Shown here in pieces: positions 1 to 6,162 of a stretch of DNA of 9,303 nt. The stretch is from contig CALFGG010000063.1 of assembly GCA_937958235.1 (NCBI GenBank), positions 1 to 9,303 on the forward strand, read 5' to 3'. Below the pieces are notes generated by a model, which saw nothing but the letters and a program-made list of their open reading frames with translations, had not been told where the DNA came from and did not search any database. How positions within the stretch are numbered: the stretch's first letter is position 1; every line of letters starts with the position of its first letter. The translations under genes and the position numbers were made by a program. This DNA is from an uncultured Candidatus Saccharibacteria bacterium (GTDB lineage: Bacteria; Patescibacteriota; Saccharimonadia; Saccharimonadales; Saccharimonadaceae).

Positions 1-582
1 AGTGTAGACGATGAGCCAGGATTGGGAGAGCCAGGAGATTTCGGTAAAAAGAAGACCGATAATAAGTGACAAGAATGTGAAGTCGGTGTCATCACCTTGG
101 ACGAGTACATGTCTGGCTGCAGCAAAACCGACAAGAAAATTAAGTAAGACCGGGAAAGCGGAGTTAGCGGTAGCAGTCATTAGAGTAGTGGCGGTGGTGC
201 CTAAGAAGACCGCGAGGAGAGACTGCAAAGCCGAGGCACGTTCAGAAGACATGGGTTTCAAGACAATAAGCCAGGCGGAATAAGAGATAGCAAGTATAAA
301 ATGAACAGGTAGAAGTGTTGGGCCAGAACAGTAAGTGATGAAGATGAAAGAGAAGCCAACAATAAGGTCAACCAAGTTTGACTTGAGGTTAAGAAAGAGG
401 TAGCGAGGGCGAACTGCGAACATGCGCCACTTCGAAAGGATGACAAGTAGAACGCCTGGAATCCAGCTTGCTGTTGAGAAGGTAATAAAAACGGAGCCAA
501 GCCCAAGAACAAGATTAAATAAGGCGTGCAGCACTGTACTAATAATGTTGCGCCCCTTACGTATTAAAACATAATCTGACAT
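1..582 (-). CDS. Polytopic membrane protein of unknown function, 3' end cut by the window edge
   Basis: An open frame runs from ATG at 582-580 to the left edge without a stop, giving 194 residues of an incomplete protein. I do not recognise the family with certainty. The N-terminus is short and basic (MSDYVLIRKGRN), followed by about seven hydrophobic stretches, near residues 14-33, 36-50, 68-86, 91-108, 118-137, 140-158 and 168-184. A charged, aromatic loop lies at residues 51-67 (KWRMFAVRPRY, then NLKSN) and another basic segment around 109-115. No catalytic motif or signal peptidase site is visible. It could be a transporter-like or lipid-processing membrane protein, but that is a guess. 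It lies 16 bases after lepB. The start is supported by a TATAAT box ending 8 bases upstream, with no Shine-Dalgarno site, so the message is probably leaderless. Other frames across this stretch give only short, low-complexity peptides. Confidence 0.8.
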   Translation of the reverse strand, partial: MSDYVLIRKGRNIISTVLHALFNLVLGLGSVFITFSTASWIPGVLLVILSKWRMFAVRPRYLFLNLKSNLVDLIVGFSFIFITYCSGPTLLPVHFILAISYSAWLIVLKPMSSERASALQSLLAVFLGTTATTLMTATANSAFPVLLNFLVGFAAARHVLVQGDDTDFTFLSLIIGLLFTEISWLSQSWLIVYT

Positions 583-590
583 ATATAAAT

Positions 591-596
591 ATTATA
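591..596 (-). promoter_or_regulatory. -10 box (TATAAT) for the left-edge membrane protein, probable leaderless promoter
   Basis: A perfect TATAAT reads from 596 to 591 on the minus strand, 8 bases before the ATG at 582. Transcription starting about 7-8 bases after the box would begin at or next to the A of ATG. A weak -35-like TTGATA lies 19 bases upstream, inside the end of lepB. No Shine-Dalgarno sequence is present in the gap. Confidence 0.55.
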
Positions 597-598
597 AC

Positions 599-1240
599 CT
601 AAAATAGACGAATTTTATCAAAAGGATAGAGACGTAATAGGACTGGACCGATGATGCGGCAGTATGGAATAGTGCCAAGGCCATAGCGAGAATCATAAGA
701 GTGAGTACCTTCGCGGTTGTCGCCGGCAACGAAAATTTCGTCTTCAGGCACGGTCATGTCGACTTCGCCAGCGGTATATTTCTTTGGTCCATCTTGATCT
801 GATTTTCTGGTTGATTCGTCAGGATTAAAGCCTTCAGGGTGTTCTTTATTGTAAACGGTTAATTTACCATCTTTTACAACAACGCGCTCGCCCGGAAAAG
901 CGATGACGCGCTTAATGATGTATTGGTCGCGAATAGAAGCCTCGACGCCACAGGTTAATGGGCCGCTGGCATCTCCGTTAAGAAAAACAATAATTTGGCC
1001 GCGTTCTGGAACGTATGGTTTACCAAAAAAATGTGAGAGTGAGACAGCGGCACGGTTAACGATTAGGCGATCTTTGCCATGCAGGGTGTTTTCCATAGAG
1101 GCGCCCACTACATTGTACGAACGCATGATGTAAGTATTAAGAAAATAGGTACCAAGAATCACAAAGAAGACAAAAATAATTAGGCTAAAAATGTCTTTAA
1201 GTAGGGGGTGTCTTCGAATGAAAGAGACTTGATTATCCAC
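599..1240 (-). CDS. lepB: Signal peptidase I (type I leader peptidase)
   Basis: Membrane-bound serine protease that removes signal peptides from exported proteins. The 213-residue product has one N-terminal membrane anchor (about residues 16-38), as in Gram-positive type enzymes. The Ser/Lys dyad is visible. Ser48 sits in GASMENTL, matching box B (usually SMxPTL, here Asn replaces Pro). Lys110 sits in IIKRVIAFPGE, matching box D. Box E appears as GDNREGTHSYDSRYGLG from residue 173. Residues 133-165 form a charged insertion between boxes D and E. The start is GTG at 1240; no in-frame ATG occurs before residue 39, which is already at the end of the anchor. The gene follows tgt by 33 bases and has its own extended -10 element directly in front of the GTG, so it may be transcribed both with tgt and alone as a leaderless message. 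An AAGG is present, but only 2 bases from GTG, too close for a normal ribosome site. Confidence 0.96.
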   Translation of the reverse strand: MDNQVSFIRRHPLLKDIFSLIIFVFFVILGTYFLNTYIMRSYNVVGASMENTLHGKDRLIVNRAAVSLSHFFGKPYVPERGQIIVFLNGDASGPLTCGVEASIRDQYIIKRVIAFPGERVVVKDGKLTVYNKEHPEGFNPDESTRKSDQDGPKKYTAGEVDMTVPEDEIFVAGDNREGTHSYDSRYGLGTIPYCRIIGPVLLRLYPFDKIRLF

Positions 1241-1246
1241 TACCTT

Positions 1247-1255
1247 ATTTTAGCA
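1247..1255 (-). promoter_or_regulatory. Extended -10 promoter (TGCTAAAAT) directly before lepB
   Basis: TGCTAAAAT reads 1255 to 1247 and ends 6 bases before the GTG start at 1240, so the predicted transcript begins at or near the start codon. No good -35 is seen, as is usual for extended -10 promoters. The 22 bases ending in this box match the region before rmuC at 20 positions, including an identical TTTATGCTAAAAT. Confidence 0.55.
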
Positions 1256-1273
1256 TAAATAATTTAGGTTTTT

Positions 1274-2461
1274 CTATTTTGTATAATAATTTCGTAGGAA
1301 TTCTTGCTTAAACTGATGGAAACGATCCTCTAAAATAGCGTCACGAATTTGTTCAGTGAGACGAATAATAAAGCGCAGATTATGCATGGACGCGAGGCGA
1401 TAAAACTTTGCCTTTAATTCCCCGTCGCCGGAGCGCCAAAGGTCACGGAGTTCGCCACGGGTGTGACTGGCTTGGCAGGTAGGACAGTCACAGTCTTCAT
1501 CAAGTAGAAGATTTGAGTCTTTAAATTTACGTAAATTAATGTCCCCGTATTTGGTATAAATCTTACCATGCCTGGCTTCTCTAGTAGGGGCAACACAGTC
1601 AAAGGTGTCGGCTCCCATTTCGGCGCCATTTAAAATATCGTCCGGATGTGAAAGACCTAAAAGGTGCCGAGGTTTATGTCCTGGGAGTTCCTCATTACAC
1701 CAACGAAGAATTTCAGAGAGGTCTTCTTTGAGAAATGCGCCACCGAGTCCATAGCCATCAAAAGGCATGGCGCCAAGTTTTTTAGCAGTACTACGCCTAA
1801 GATCTTCCCAACAACCACCCTGTAATACTCCGTAAAGACTTTGACGGTAGCCAAGGGAGTCTCGTAATTTAAGGTGTTCATCGAGACTACGCTGAGCCCA
1901 GCGTTCGGTACGGGCTAAGGCTTCGACATTGTAGTCATAATCATCGGCGAGTGAAGTTAATTCATCAAAGGCCATATGAATATCAGCGCCTATTCTACAC
2001 TGAATTTGCATGGATTCTTCGGGGCCAATAAAATCAGGTTGACCATCAAATGGATCGGTAAAATGAACTCCGTCCTCGGTGACATGAGCAAGACGTTCTT
2101 TGTGGGCTGTATTGGTTACACCACGTTCTCTGTCCATAGAGACTACTTTGCCTAGTCCGGAGCCAAGTGACATGACTTGAAAACCACCGGAATCGGTGAG
2201 GGTGGGGCCAGACCAGCCCGACCAATTTGATAAACCTTTTTGTTTGGCTATTTCGAAAGAGGTGCGACGTAAATGATAGCCATTACTTAACATAGCTTGA
2301 GCGCCTATAGCGACAAGGTCTTCTGGTTTTAAGAATCGTACGTAGCCTTGGGTCCCAACGGTCATAAAGGCTGGGGTTTTAATCTCTCCGTGCGGAGTTT
2401 TAATTGTGCCGGCTCGTCCAAGGGCGCCAGGAATTTTATGGTCAATCTGGAAGCTAAACAT
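1274..2461 (-). CDS. tgt: tRNA-guanine(34) transglycosylase (queuine/preQ1 tRNA-ribosyltransferase)
   Basis: Exchanges G34 in GUN anticodons for a 7-deazaguanine base in the queuosine pathway. The 395-residue TIM-barrel protein shows the general base Asp90 in TDSGGFQ, Asp166 in AFDE for base recognition, LQGG at 213-216, and the nucleophile Asp288 in FDCVAPTREAR. The zinc site is CDCPTC (Cys324, Cys326, Cys329) with His360 in MHNLRF. Two things differ from the well-studied Zymomonas enzyme as I remember it: an insertion of about 20 residues at roughly 103-132, after TDSGGFQVMSL, and a changed substrate loop, GGAFLKE (240-246), where GGLAVGE is usual. Both traits resemble actinobacterial TGTs I recall. 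The gene follows the VUT transporter gene by 16 bases with only a weak GAAAG before the ATG, so translation is probably coupled. Queuosine biosynthesis genes are absent here, which favours salvage. Confidence 0.95.
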   Translation of the reverse strand: MFSFQIDHKIPGALGRAGTIKTPHGEIKTPAFMTVGTQGYVRFLKPEDLVAIGAQAMLSNGYHLRRTSFEIAKQKGLSNWSGWSGPTLTDSGGFQVMSLGSGLGKVVSMDRERGVTNTAHKERLAHVTEDGVHFTDPFDGQPDFIGPEESMQIQCRIGADIHMAFDELTSLADDYDYNVEALARTERWAQRSLDEHLKLRDSLGYRQSLYGVLQGGCWEDLRRSTAKKLGAMPFDGYGLGGAFLKEDLSEILRWCNEELPGHKPRHLLGLSHPDDILNGAEMGADTFDCVAPTREARHGKIYTKYGDINLRKFKDSNLLLDEDCDCPTCQASHTRGELRDLWRSGDGELKAKFYRLASMHNLRFIIRLTEQIRDAILEDRFHQFKQEFLRNYYTK

Positions 2462-2477
2462 TATTCAAAACTTTCAG

Positions 2478-3179
2478 TTAGGATTTTATTATTCCCTGGA
2501 CTTCCTTGGCTGTCTGCTCCTCGTCCTTTAAAAATGGACGAACTTTGGCAACAATGAGAAGTTCGATTGGTGACAGAATTAATTCGAGACCTAGTCCGAG
2601 AAGGTAGGCGAAGAGCGCCTGATTAAGAAAGTCATTGAATGGAAGAACACCAAGGAAGGCAATGGTTTCAAAGACAAGGCTGTCGAGAAAATGGGCAACG
2701 ATTGATGATCCAAGTGCACGCACAAGGAAGAGTTTTGAGCCAGTTTTCTTCTTAATTTTTTCGAAAATAAAGTTGTTAGAAAATTGTGAGAAGAAATAGG
2801 CGGTCAGTGAGCCAATGATGATGCGGGGCGCAAAGCCGAGGACATTCGCAATAGAATTTTGCATCTCTTCAGTACCAGTAAAAGGAGGGAGAAGGCAGAC
2901 GGCCCAGAAGACGAGGGCGGCAAGAATATTGAGAAGGAGGCTGGAGAAAATGACGGACTTAGCTACCTTTTTTCCGTAAAACTCAATGATAATATCACCG
3001 AGAATGTATGAGATTGGAAAACAGAGAATCCCCCCATCAACGGCAATTCCGAACATATTCCAAAGCTTGGTGGCAGCTAAGTTTGAAATTAGCAGAATAC
3101 CTGCGGAGATTGCCGTGAGATAGATGAGAGTAGTTTGTCTAATGTTTGCGGTTGACGCAGTGGACTTAGAATTCGACAT
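2478..3179 (-). CDS. VUT-family (YhhQ-type) membrane transporter, probable queuosine-precursor importer
   Basis: Integral membrane protein of the VUT/YhhQ family (COG1738), known for uptake of queuosine precursors such as preQ0, preQ1 or queuine. The 233 residues contain about six hydrophobic segments, near 16-36, 46-63, 74-96, 115-133, 153-177 and 186-213. Family signatures are visible: ISNLAATKLW (31-40), FPISYILGDIIIEFYGKK (54-71), PRIIIGSLTAYFFSQ (118-132) and the RALGSS...DSLVFE stretch (154-171). The ATG at 3179 lies inside the upstream split-barrel gene, with a 14-base overlap, which points to translational coupling and one shared message. The next gene is tgt, the enzyme that would use an imported deazaguanine. 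That neighbourhood supports the substrate assignment, but which base is carried (preQ0, preQ1 or queuine) cannot be read from the sequence. Confidence 0.9.
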   Translation of the reverse strand: MSNSKSTASTANIRQTTLIYLTAISAGILLISNLAATKLWNMFGIAVDGGILCFPISYILGDIIIEFYGKKVAKSVIFSSLLLNILAALVFWAVCLLPPFTGTEEMQNSIANVLGFAPRIIIGSLTAYFFSQFSNNFIFEKIKKKTGSKLFLVRALGSSIVAHFLDSLVFETIAFLGVLPFNDFLNQALFAYLLGLGLELILSPIELLIVAKVRPFLKDEEQTAKEVQGIIKS

Positions 3180-3540
3180 TGATCACTTCGCCAAGTTTAT
3201 TTTGGATAGTACCGTGAACATTTTTAAGTTCTAGGGCAGCGCAGTCGTTTCCTGCGTAATCCTTCTTAGTGGACTCGTATGCGGCCTGGTTTAATGCTTC
3301 GTCTTCAACAGGATAAGCTTCGGCAGTTATGCGGAGAGCACCTAGGGTGTCGTGTTTTGCATAGATTTCAACCTTTGGATTGTTCTTAATCTGAGCAAAA
3401 ACTTTTTTATTATTTTTAGTACCAATGTAGAATTTGCCATCAAGGATGCCGGCTGCGTCAAAAGGACGAACATGTGGCTGATCTCCTTCAGTGGTGGCGA
3501 TCATAAAAATTCCTTCAAGAAATGGTAATACTTGTTCCAT
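3166..3540 (-). CDS. Pyridoxamine 5'-phosphate oxidase-like FMN-binding split-barrel protein
   Basis: A small 124-residue protein of the pyridoxamine-phosphate-oxidase-like superfamily (COG5015 type), expected to be cytosolic and to bind a flavin or related cofactor as a dimer. Features seen are the opening strands with IATTEGDQPHVRPF (14-27), the central FYIGTKNNKKVFAQIKNNP (37-55) and the C-terminal GTIQNKLGEVINVEF (110-124). It lacks the C-terminal PdxH dimerisation region and is far shorter than true PdxH (about 210 residues), so it should not be called PdxH. The substrate is unknown. A strong Shine-Dalgarno AAGGAG at 3552-3547 lies 6 bases before the ATG and fixes the start. It is the first gene of a likely operon: its last codons overlap the VUT transporter start by 14 bases, and tgt follows. 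A role in deazaguanine salvage is conceivable from context only. Confidence 0.88.
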   Translation of the reverse strand: MEQVLPFLEGIFMIATTEGDQPHVRPFDAAGILDGKFYIGTKNNKKVFAQIKNNPKVEIYAKHDTLGALRITAEAYPVEDEALNQAAYESTKKDYAGNDCAALELKNVHGTIQNKLGEVINVEF

Positions 3541-3568
3541 AATATACTCCTTAAATTAGTTCTCAATA

Positions 3569-3577
3569 ATTATGTCA
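3569..3577 (-). promoter_or_regulatory. Extended -10 promoter (TGACATAAT) before the split-barrel/VUT/tgt operon
   Basis: TGACATAAT reads 3577 to 3569, with a -35-like TAGACT 17 bases upstream (3597-3592, four of six consensus bases). The predicted start is near 3562, giving a short leader of about 20 bases that contains the AAGGAG ribosome site. Both promoter elements lie in or beside the inverted repeat at 3575-3600. Confidence 0.45.
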
Positions 3578-3600
3578 TAGACGGATTAAATAGTCTATGA
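3575..3600. promoter_or_regulatory. Perfect 8-bp inverted repeat, candidate operator
   Basis: TCATAGAC (3575-3582) and GTCTATGA (3593-3600) are exact inverted copies separated by 10 bases. The repeat sits in the 62-base gap between the AI-2E gene and the split-barrel gene, and spans from the proposed -35 to the upstream edge of the proposed -10. A dimeric repressor bound here would block the promoter of the downstream operon. No regulator gene is present in the window to match it. Confidence 0.5.
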
Positions 3601-3611
3601 ATTTAATCGTC
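3580..3611 (-). other. AT-rich hairpin spanning the AI-2E gene stop codon
   Basis: On the minus strand, GACGATTAAAT (3611-3601) can pair with ATTTAATCCGTC (3591-3580) as 11 base pairs with one bulged C and a 9-base loop. The stop codon TAA of the upstream gene lies in the 5' arm. No run of T follows, so this is a poor intrinsic terminator. It may slow nucleases or ribosomes. It competes with the neighbouring TCATAGAC/GTCTATGA pairing because the two share bases. Confidence 0.4.
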
Positions 3612-4691
3612 CATTACTTTTTTAATGGCAGCATACTCGTCGATGATGACCTTGATGCAACCAGCAATCGGAATAGCAATTAGGCAACCAATAAGGCCAA
3701 AAGCATACATGCCGATAATGATGGAGATAAGAATTATAACTGGAGGTAAGCCAAGGCCTTTACCTTGGACTCGAGGGGCTATAATGTTGTTTTCAATTTG
3801 TTGATAGATGAGGTAGAAGAGGAAGAAGCTAAAGGCTGCCCATGGGGAGTTGACGAAAAGGAGAACGGTATTGATGATACAGGCGATGACTGGTCCAAAC
3901 ATAGGGATGAGATAGAAGAGGAAGGAGATGAGTCCTAGAGGAATTGCGATGCCGCCAGAGACGCTAAAAATTAAGCAAAGAATAAAAACACTAATGGCAG
4001 TAATAGTGCCGTCTAGCAGTGCAATCAAAACTTGTGCGGAGACGTATTTGGCAACTACGGTACTTAGTTTAGAGGTGACGCGATGCCAGACACGAGTGGC
4101 TTGTGCGTTGCGAGAAGATGAGATCGTGCGCCAAAAATTTTCCACTAAGGTTGGACCTTCGAGCATAAAAAGGATGGTAAGAACGATGGTAAGAATGATG
4201 TTTGTGAGAATGGTGCCGATGGTACCGACGCTACTAATTGCAATACCGCTGAGATTATTGAGTAAAGTATTGGAAAAATTACGTAAAGTCACAAGAAGTT
4301 GTGCTTGTAGGTCAGGAATACCAAAATATTCACCTATACGATCTAGGTTGAATTCGCCAATTACGGTAGAGATTTTTTGAGGAGCAGAGGCGAGAAAAAT
4401 TGAAACTTGAGAGACAATCATTGGCCCAACGACGGCTACAATTGTTGAGAAGCCAAGAACGACGACGAGGACAGCAATAATGGCAGTGAGTCTAGGGCGT
4501 TCCTTTCTTTTATCTATTTTGTCAATTAGTTTAGCTAATGGGCGTAGGGCTAATGCTAGAAAAGCGGAAATAAAACTAATAATTAAACCACTAGCAGCTT
4601 TGAAAATTAAATAGCCAAGGCCGGCAAAAGCAATAATAACAAACCAAAAGCGAATAAAAGTTTTAGTATCGACCTCAATTGTACGTGACAT
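3603..4691 (-). CDS. AI-2E/PerM-family transporter-like membrane protein
   Basis: Polytopic inner-membrane protein of the AI-2E (PerM, COG0628) family, whose members are variously linked to quorum-signal export, Na+/H+ antiport or sporulation; the substrate cannot be told here. The 362-residue length is typical. Hydrophobic helices lie near 11-31, 33-53, 68-92, 155-177, 215-240, 245-272, 280-297 and 312-345, with a soluble segment at about 95-150 as usual. Signatures are PLAKLIDK (51-58), LIPMFGPVIA (261-270) and the C-terminal QQIENNIIAPRVQGKGLGLP (297-316). The ATG at 4691 is preceded by a full AGGAGG only 3 bases away; an overlapping GAGG gives a more usual spacing, and no other in-frame start is near. 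A TATACT at 4718-4713 may serve as its own promoter in the 54-base gap after cysS. Confidence 0.93.
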   Translation of the reverse strand: MSRTIEVDTKTFIRFWFVIIAFAGLGYLIFKAASGLIISFISAFLALALRPLAKLIDKIDKRKERPRLTAIIAVLVVVLGFSTIVAVVGPMIVSQVSIFLASAPQKISTVIGEFNLDRIGEYFGIPDLQAQLLVTLRNFSNTLLNNLSGIAISSVGTIGTILTNIILTIVLTILFMLEGPTLVENFWRTISSSRNAQATRVWHRVTSKLSTVVAKYVSAQVLIALLDGTITAISVFILCLIFSVSGGIAIPLGLISFLFYLIPMFGPVIACIINTVLLFVNSPWAAFSFFLFYLIYQQIENNIIAPRVQGKGLGLPPVIILISIIIGMYAFGLIGCLIAIPIAGCIKVIIDEYAAIKKVMDD

Positions 4692-4694
4692 GTA

Positions 4695-4700
4695 CCTCCT
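4695..4700 (-). promoter_or_regulatory. Consensus Shine-Dalgarno AGGAGG at very short spacing
   Basis: AGGAGG reads 4700-4695 and is followed by only TAC before the ATG at 4691. This is the strongest ribosome site in the window but sits closer than the usual 5-9 bases. It supports the start chosen for the AI-2E-family gene. Confidence 0.6.
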
Positions 4701-4712
4701 CTGTTTTTATTT

Positions 4713-4718
4713 AGTATA
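4713..4718 (-). promoter_or_regulatory. -10-like TATACT before the AI-2E-family gene
   Basis: TATACT (five of six consensus bases) reads 4718-4713, about 12 bases before the Shine-Dalgarno site. No convincing -35 or TG extension is seen, so this is a weaker call than the other promoters. Confidence 0.35.
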
Positions 4719-4745
4719 GCTGAGTTTTTAAGAAAAAGAAATAAG

Positions 4746-6161
4746 CTATTTTAAGTATTGCCAAATTGGCTGGCCAGCTTGGTCTTTAATAATAAAACCA
4801 GCGTGTTCAATTTGTTCACGAATCTGATCGGCAGTCCGAAAATCTTTTTGCTCTCGGGCTTTTTGACGTGTGTGAATAAGACTAGCTATGGTCTCATCGG
4901 GGAAATGTTGTTCTGTGAGTAATCCAATACCGAATAGATTATCAACTAGAGCCCAATCATCCAGAGTGAGCTGATGTTGATCGATATATGAAAAAGCCTC
5001 AGCGGAATTAAGGTTATTGTCTGCAAATGAGATGATCTCTTGCGATTTTTTGGTTTGTGGTGTGGAATTTTTGTTCTGTAAGTCTTTTATGAATTCTGCA
5101 AGAACTGTTGGATTACTAAAATTAAGATTTAGGTTACTAGTTTGCAATAATTCAGCAATTTGGTTTTTCCATTTGAGACGACGGATTCTAGAAGATTCAA
5201 GATCAAAAAGCGTAAAGTTGCGTTCAGATTGATAATGGCCTTGAAGGATCCACATTTTAAAATCAAGTGGCGAAAATCCACGCTCCTTAAGATCATGAAT
5301 GGTATAGGCGTTACCAAGAGACTTACTGAATTTTTGGCCTTCACTGGTAATAAAATTGCAGTGGAGCCAAAAACGAGCCATTGGCAAATCAAAAGCGGCT
5401 TCGGATTGGGCGATCTCATTAGTGTGATGAATAGGAATATGGTCGATCCCACCAGTATGAATATCAAGCGTTTCGCCTAGTTCGGTGTGAGAAATAGTAG
5501 AGCACTCGAGATGCCAGCCTGGATAGCCTGGACGACCTTGGAACTCCCATTGCATGGCATGATCTTCCCCATCTTTGATGAATTTCCAAATGGCAAAATC
5601 AGAAACATTACGTTTTTCAGGGTTGAATTCTACACGGGCACCAGCTTTAAGATTACTCAAGTCTAATTTAGCAAAATCGGCATAAGTGGAAAATTTGCTG
5701 GTATCAAAATAGATACCATCAGAGGTTTCGTAAGTTAATCCTTTATCAATCAGGGTTTGGACGAGAGCTAGTCCCTGCTTAATATAGTCGGTGGCGCGAG
5801 CAATTTTTGTTGGCTTAATTAAATTAAGTGAGTAAAAGTCATCAAAGAAAGCTTGAGTATAGAAATCGGCAATTTCCCAAACCGTTTTGTTTTCTCTTTT
5901 TGCGCCTTTTTCCATTTTGTCATCTCCCTCGTCGCTGTCGGAAGTGAGATGGCCAACATCGGTAATATTCATGACACGATTTGGGGTCCAGCCGTGAGTC
6001 TTGATGAGACGCACTAGAAGATCCCAGTAAATGTAGGCTGCGAAGTTGCCAATATGGGCGAAGCTGTAAACGGTTGGACCGCAAGTGTAGATTTTGACAT
6101 TTTGTTTATCTTGCGGGATGAATTCTTGAATTTTCTTAGTTGGAGTATTGTATAGATACAT
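4746..6161 (-). CDS. cysS: Cysteinyl-tRNA synthetase (class I), divergent CPR-like form
   Basis: Charges tRNA-Cys with cysteine in the cytosol. The protein is 471 residues from the ATG at 6161. A start 20 codons further upstream, at 6221, is open but would run back into the preceding gene, and the family N-terminus matches MYLYNT. The class I signatures are present in altered form: HIGN (36-39) for HIGH and KFSKS (277-281) for KMSKS. The cysteine-binding zinc ligands appear kept: Cys27 in CGPT, Cys220 in GWHLECS, His245 and Glu249 in IHHTNE. The usual GGGxDLxFPHHENE is replaced by GGIDHIPIHHTNE, a form I associate with CPR bacteria. A charged segment with DKMEKGAKRE (81-90) follows the NITDVGH stretch. 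The C-terminal DALR-like part and final helices are complete. It starts one base after the DHH gene stop, with a partial GGAAG ribosome site about 8 bases upstream, so the pair is probably co-translated. Confidence 0.96.
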   Translation of the reverse strand: MYLYNTPTKKIQEFIPQDKQNVKIYTCGPTVYSFAHIGNFAAYIYWDLLVRLIKTHGWTPNRVMNITDVGHLTSDSDEGDDKMEKGAKRENKTVWEIADFYTQAFFDDFYSLNLIKPTKIARATDYIKQGLALVQTLIDKGLTYETSDGIYFDTSKFSTYADFAKLDLSNLKAGARVEFNPEKRNVSDFAIWKFIKDGEDHAMQWEFQGRPGYPGWHLECSTISHTELGETLDIHTGGIDHIPIHHTNEIAQSEAAFDLPMARFWLHCNFITSEGQKFSKSLGNAYTIHDLKERGFSPLDFKMWILQGHYQSERNFTLFDLESSRIRRLKWKNQIAELLQTSNLNLNFSNPTVLAEFIKDLQNKNSTPQTKKSQEIISFADNNLNSAEAFSYIDQHQLTLDDWALVDNLFGIGLLTEQHFPDETIASLIHTRQKAREQKDFRTADQIREQIEHAGFIIKDQAGQPIWQYLK

Positions 6162-6162
6162 T

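Noticed and set aside
11..283. Plus-strand open frame of 90 codons
   Set aside because: It lies opposite the hydrophobic minus-strand membrane protein, has a basic low-complexity composition with no recognisable motif, and no ribosome site; it is an antisense shadow.
258..512. Minus-strand open frame of 84 codons, Leu/Ser-rich
   Set aside because: It is a frame-shifted copy of the real membrane protein reading frame that starts at 582 and stays open to the edge; its hydrophobic look comes from that overlap.
3575..3611. Intrinsic terminator after the AI-2E-family gene
   Set aside because: The stem is AT-rich and there is no T-run after it, so it lacks the defining parts of a Rho-independent terminator.
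3928..4380. Plus-strand open frame of 150 codons
   Set aside because: It is antisense to conserved AI-2E-family sequence and rich in Met, Arg and Val from reversed hydrophobic codons; no family features.
5129..5480. Open frames on both strands inside cysS
   Set aside because: They overlap conserved catalytic regions of cysS in other frames and have no motifs or ribosome sites.
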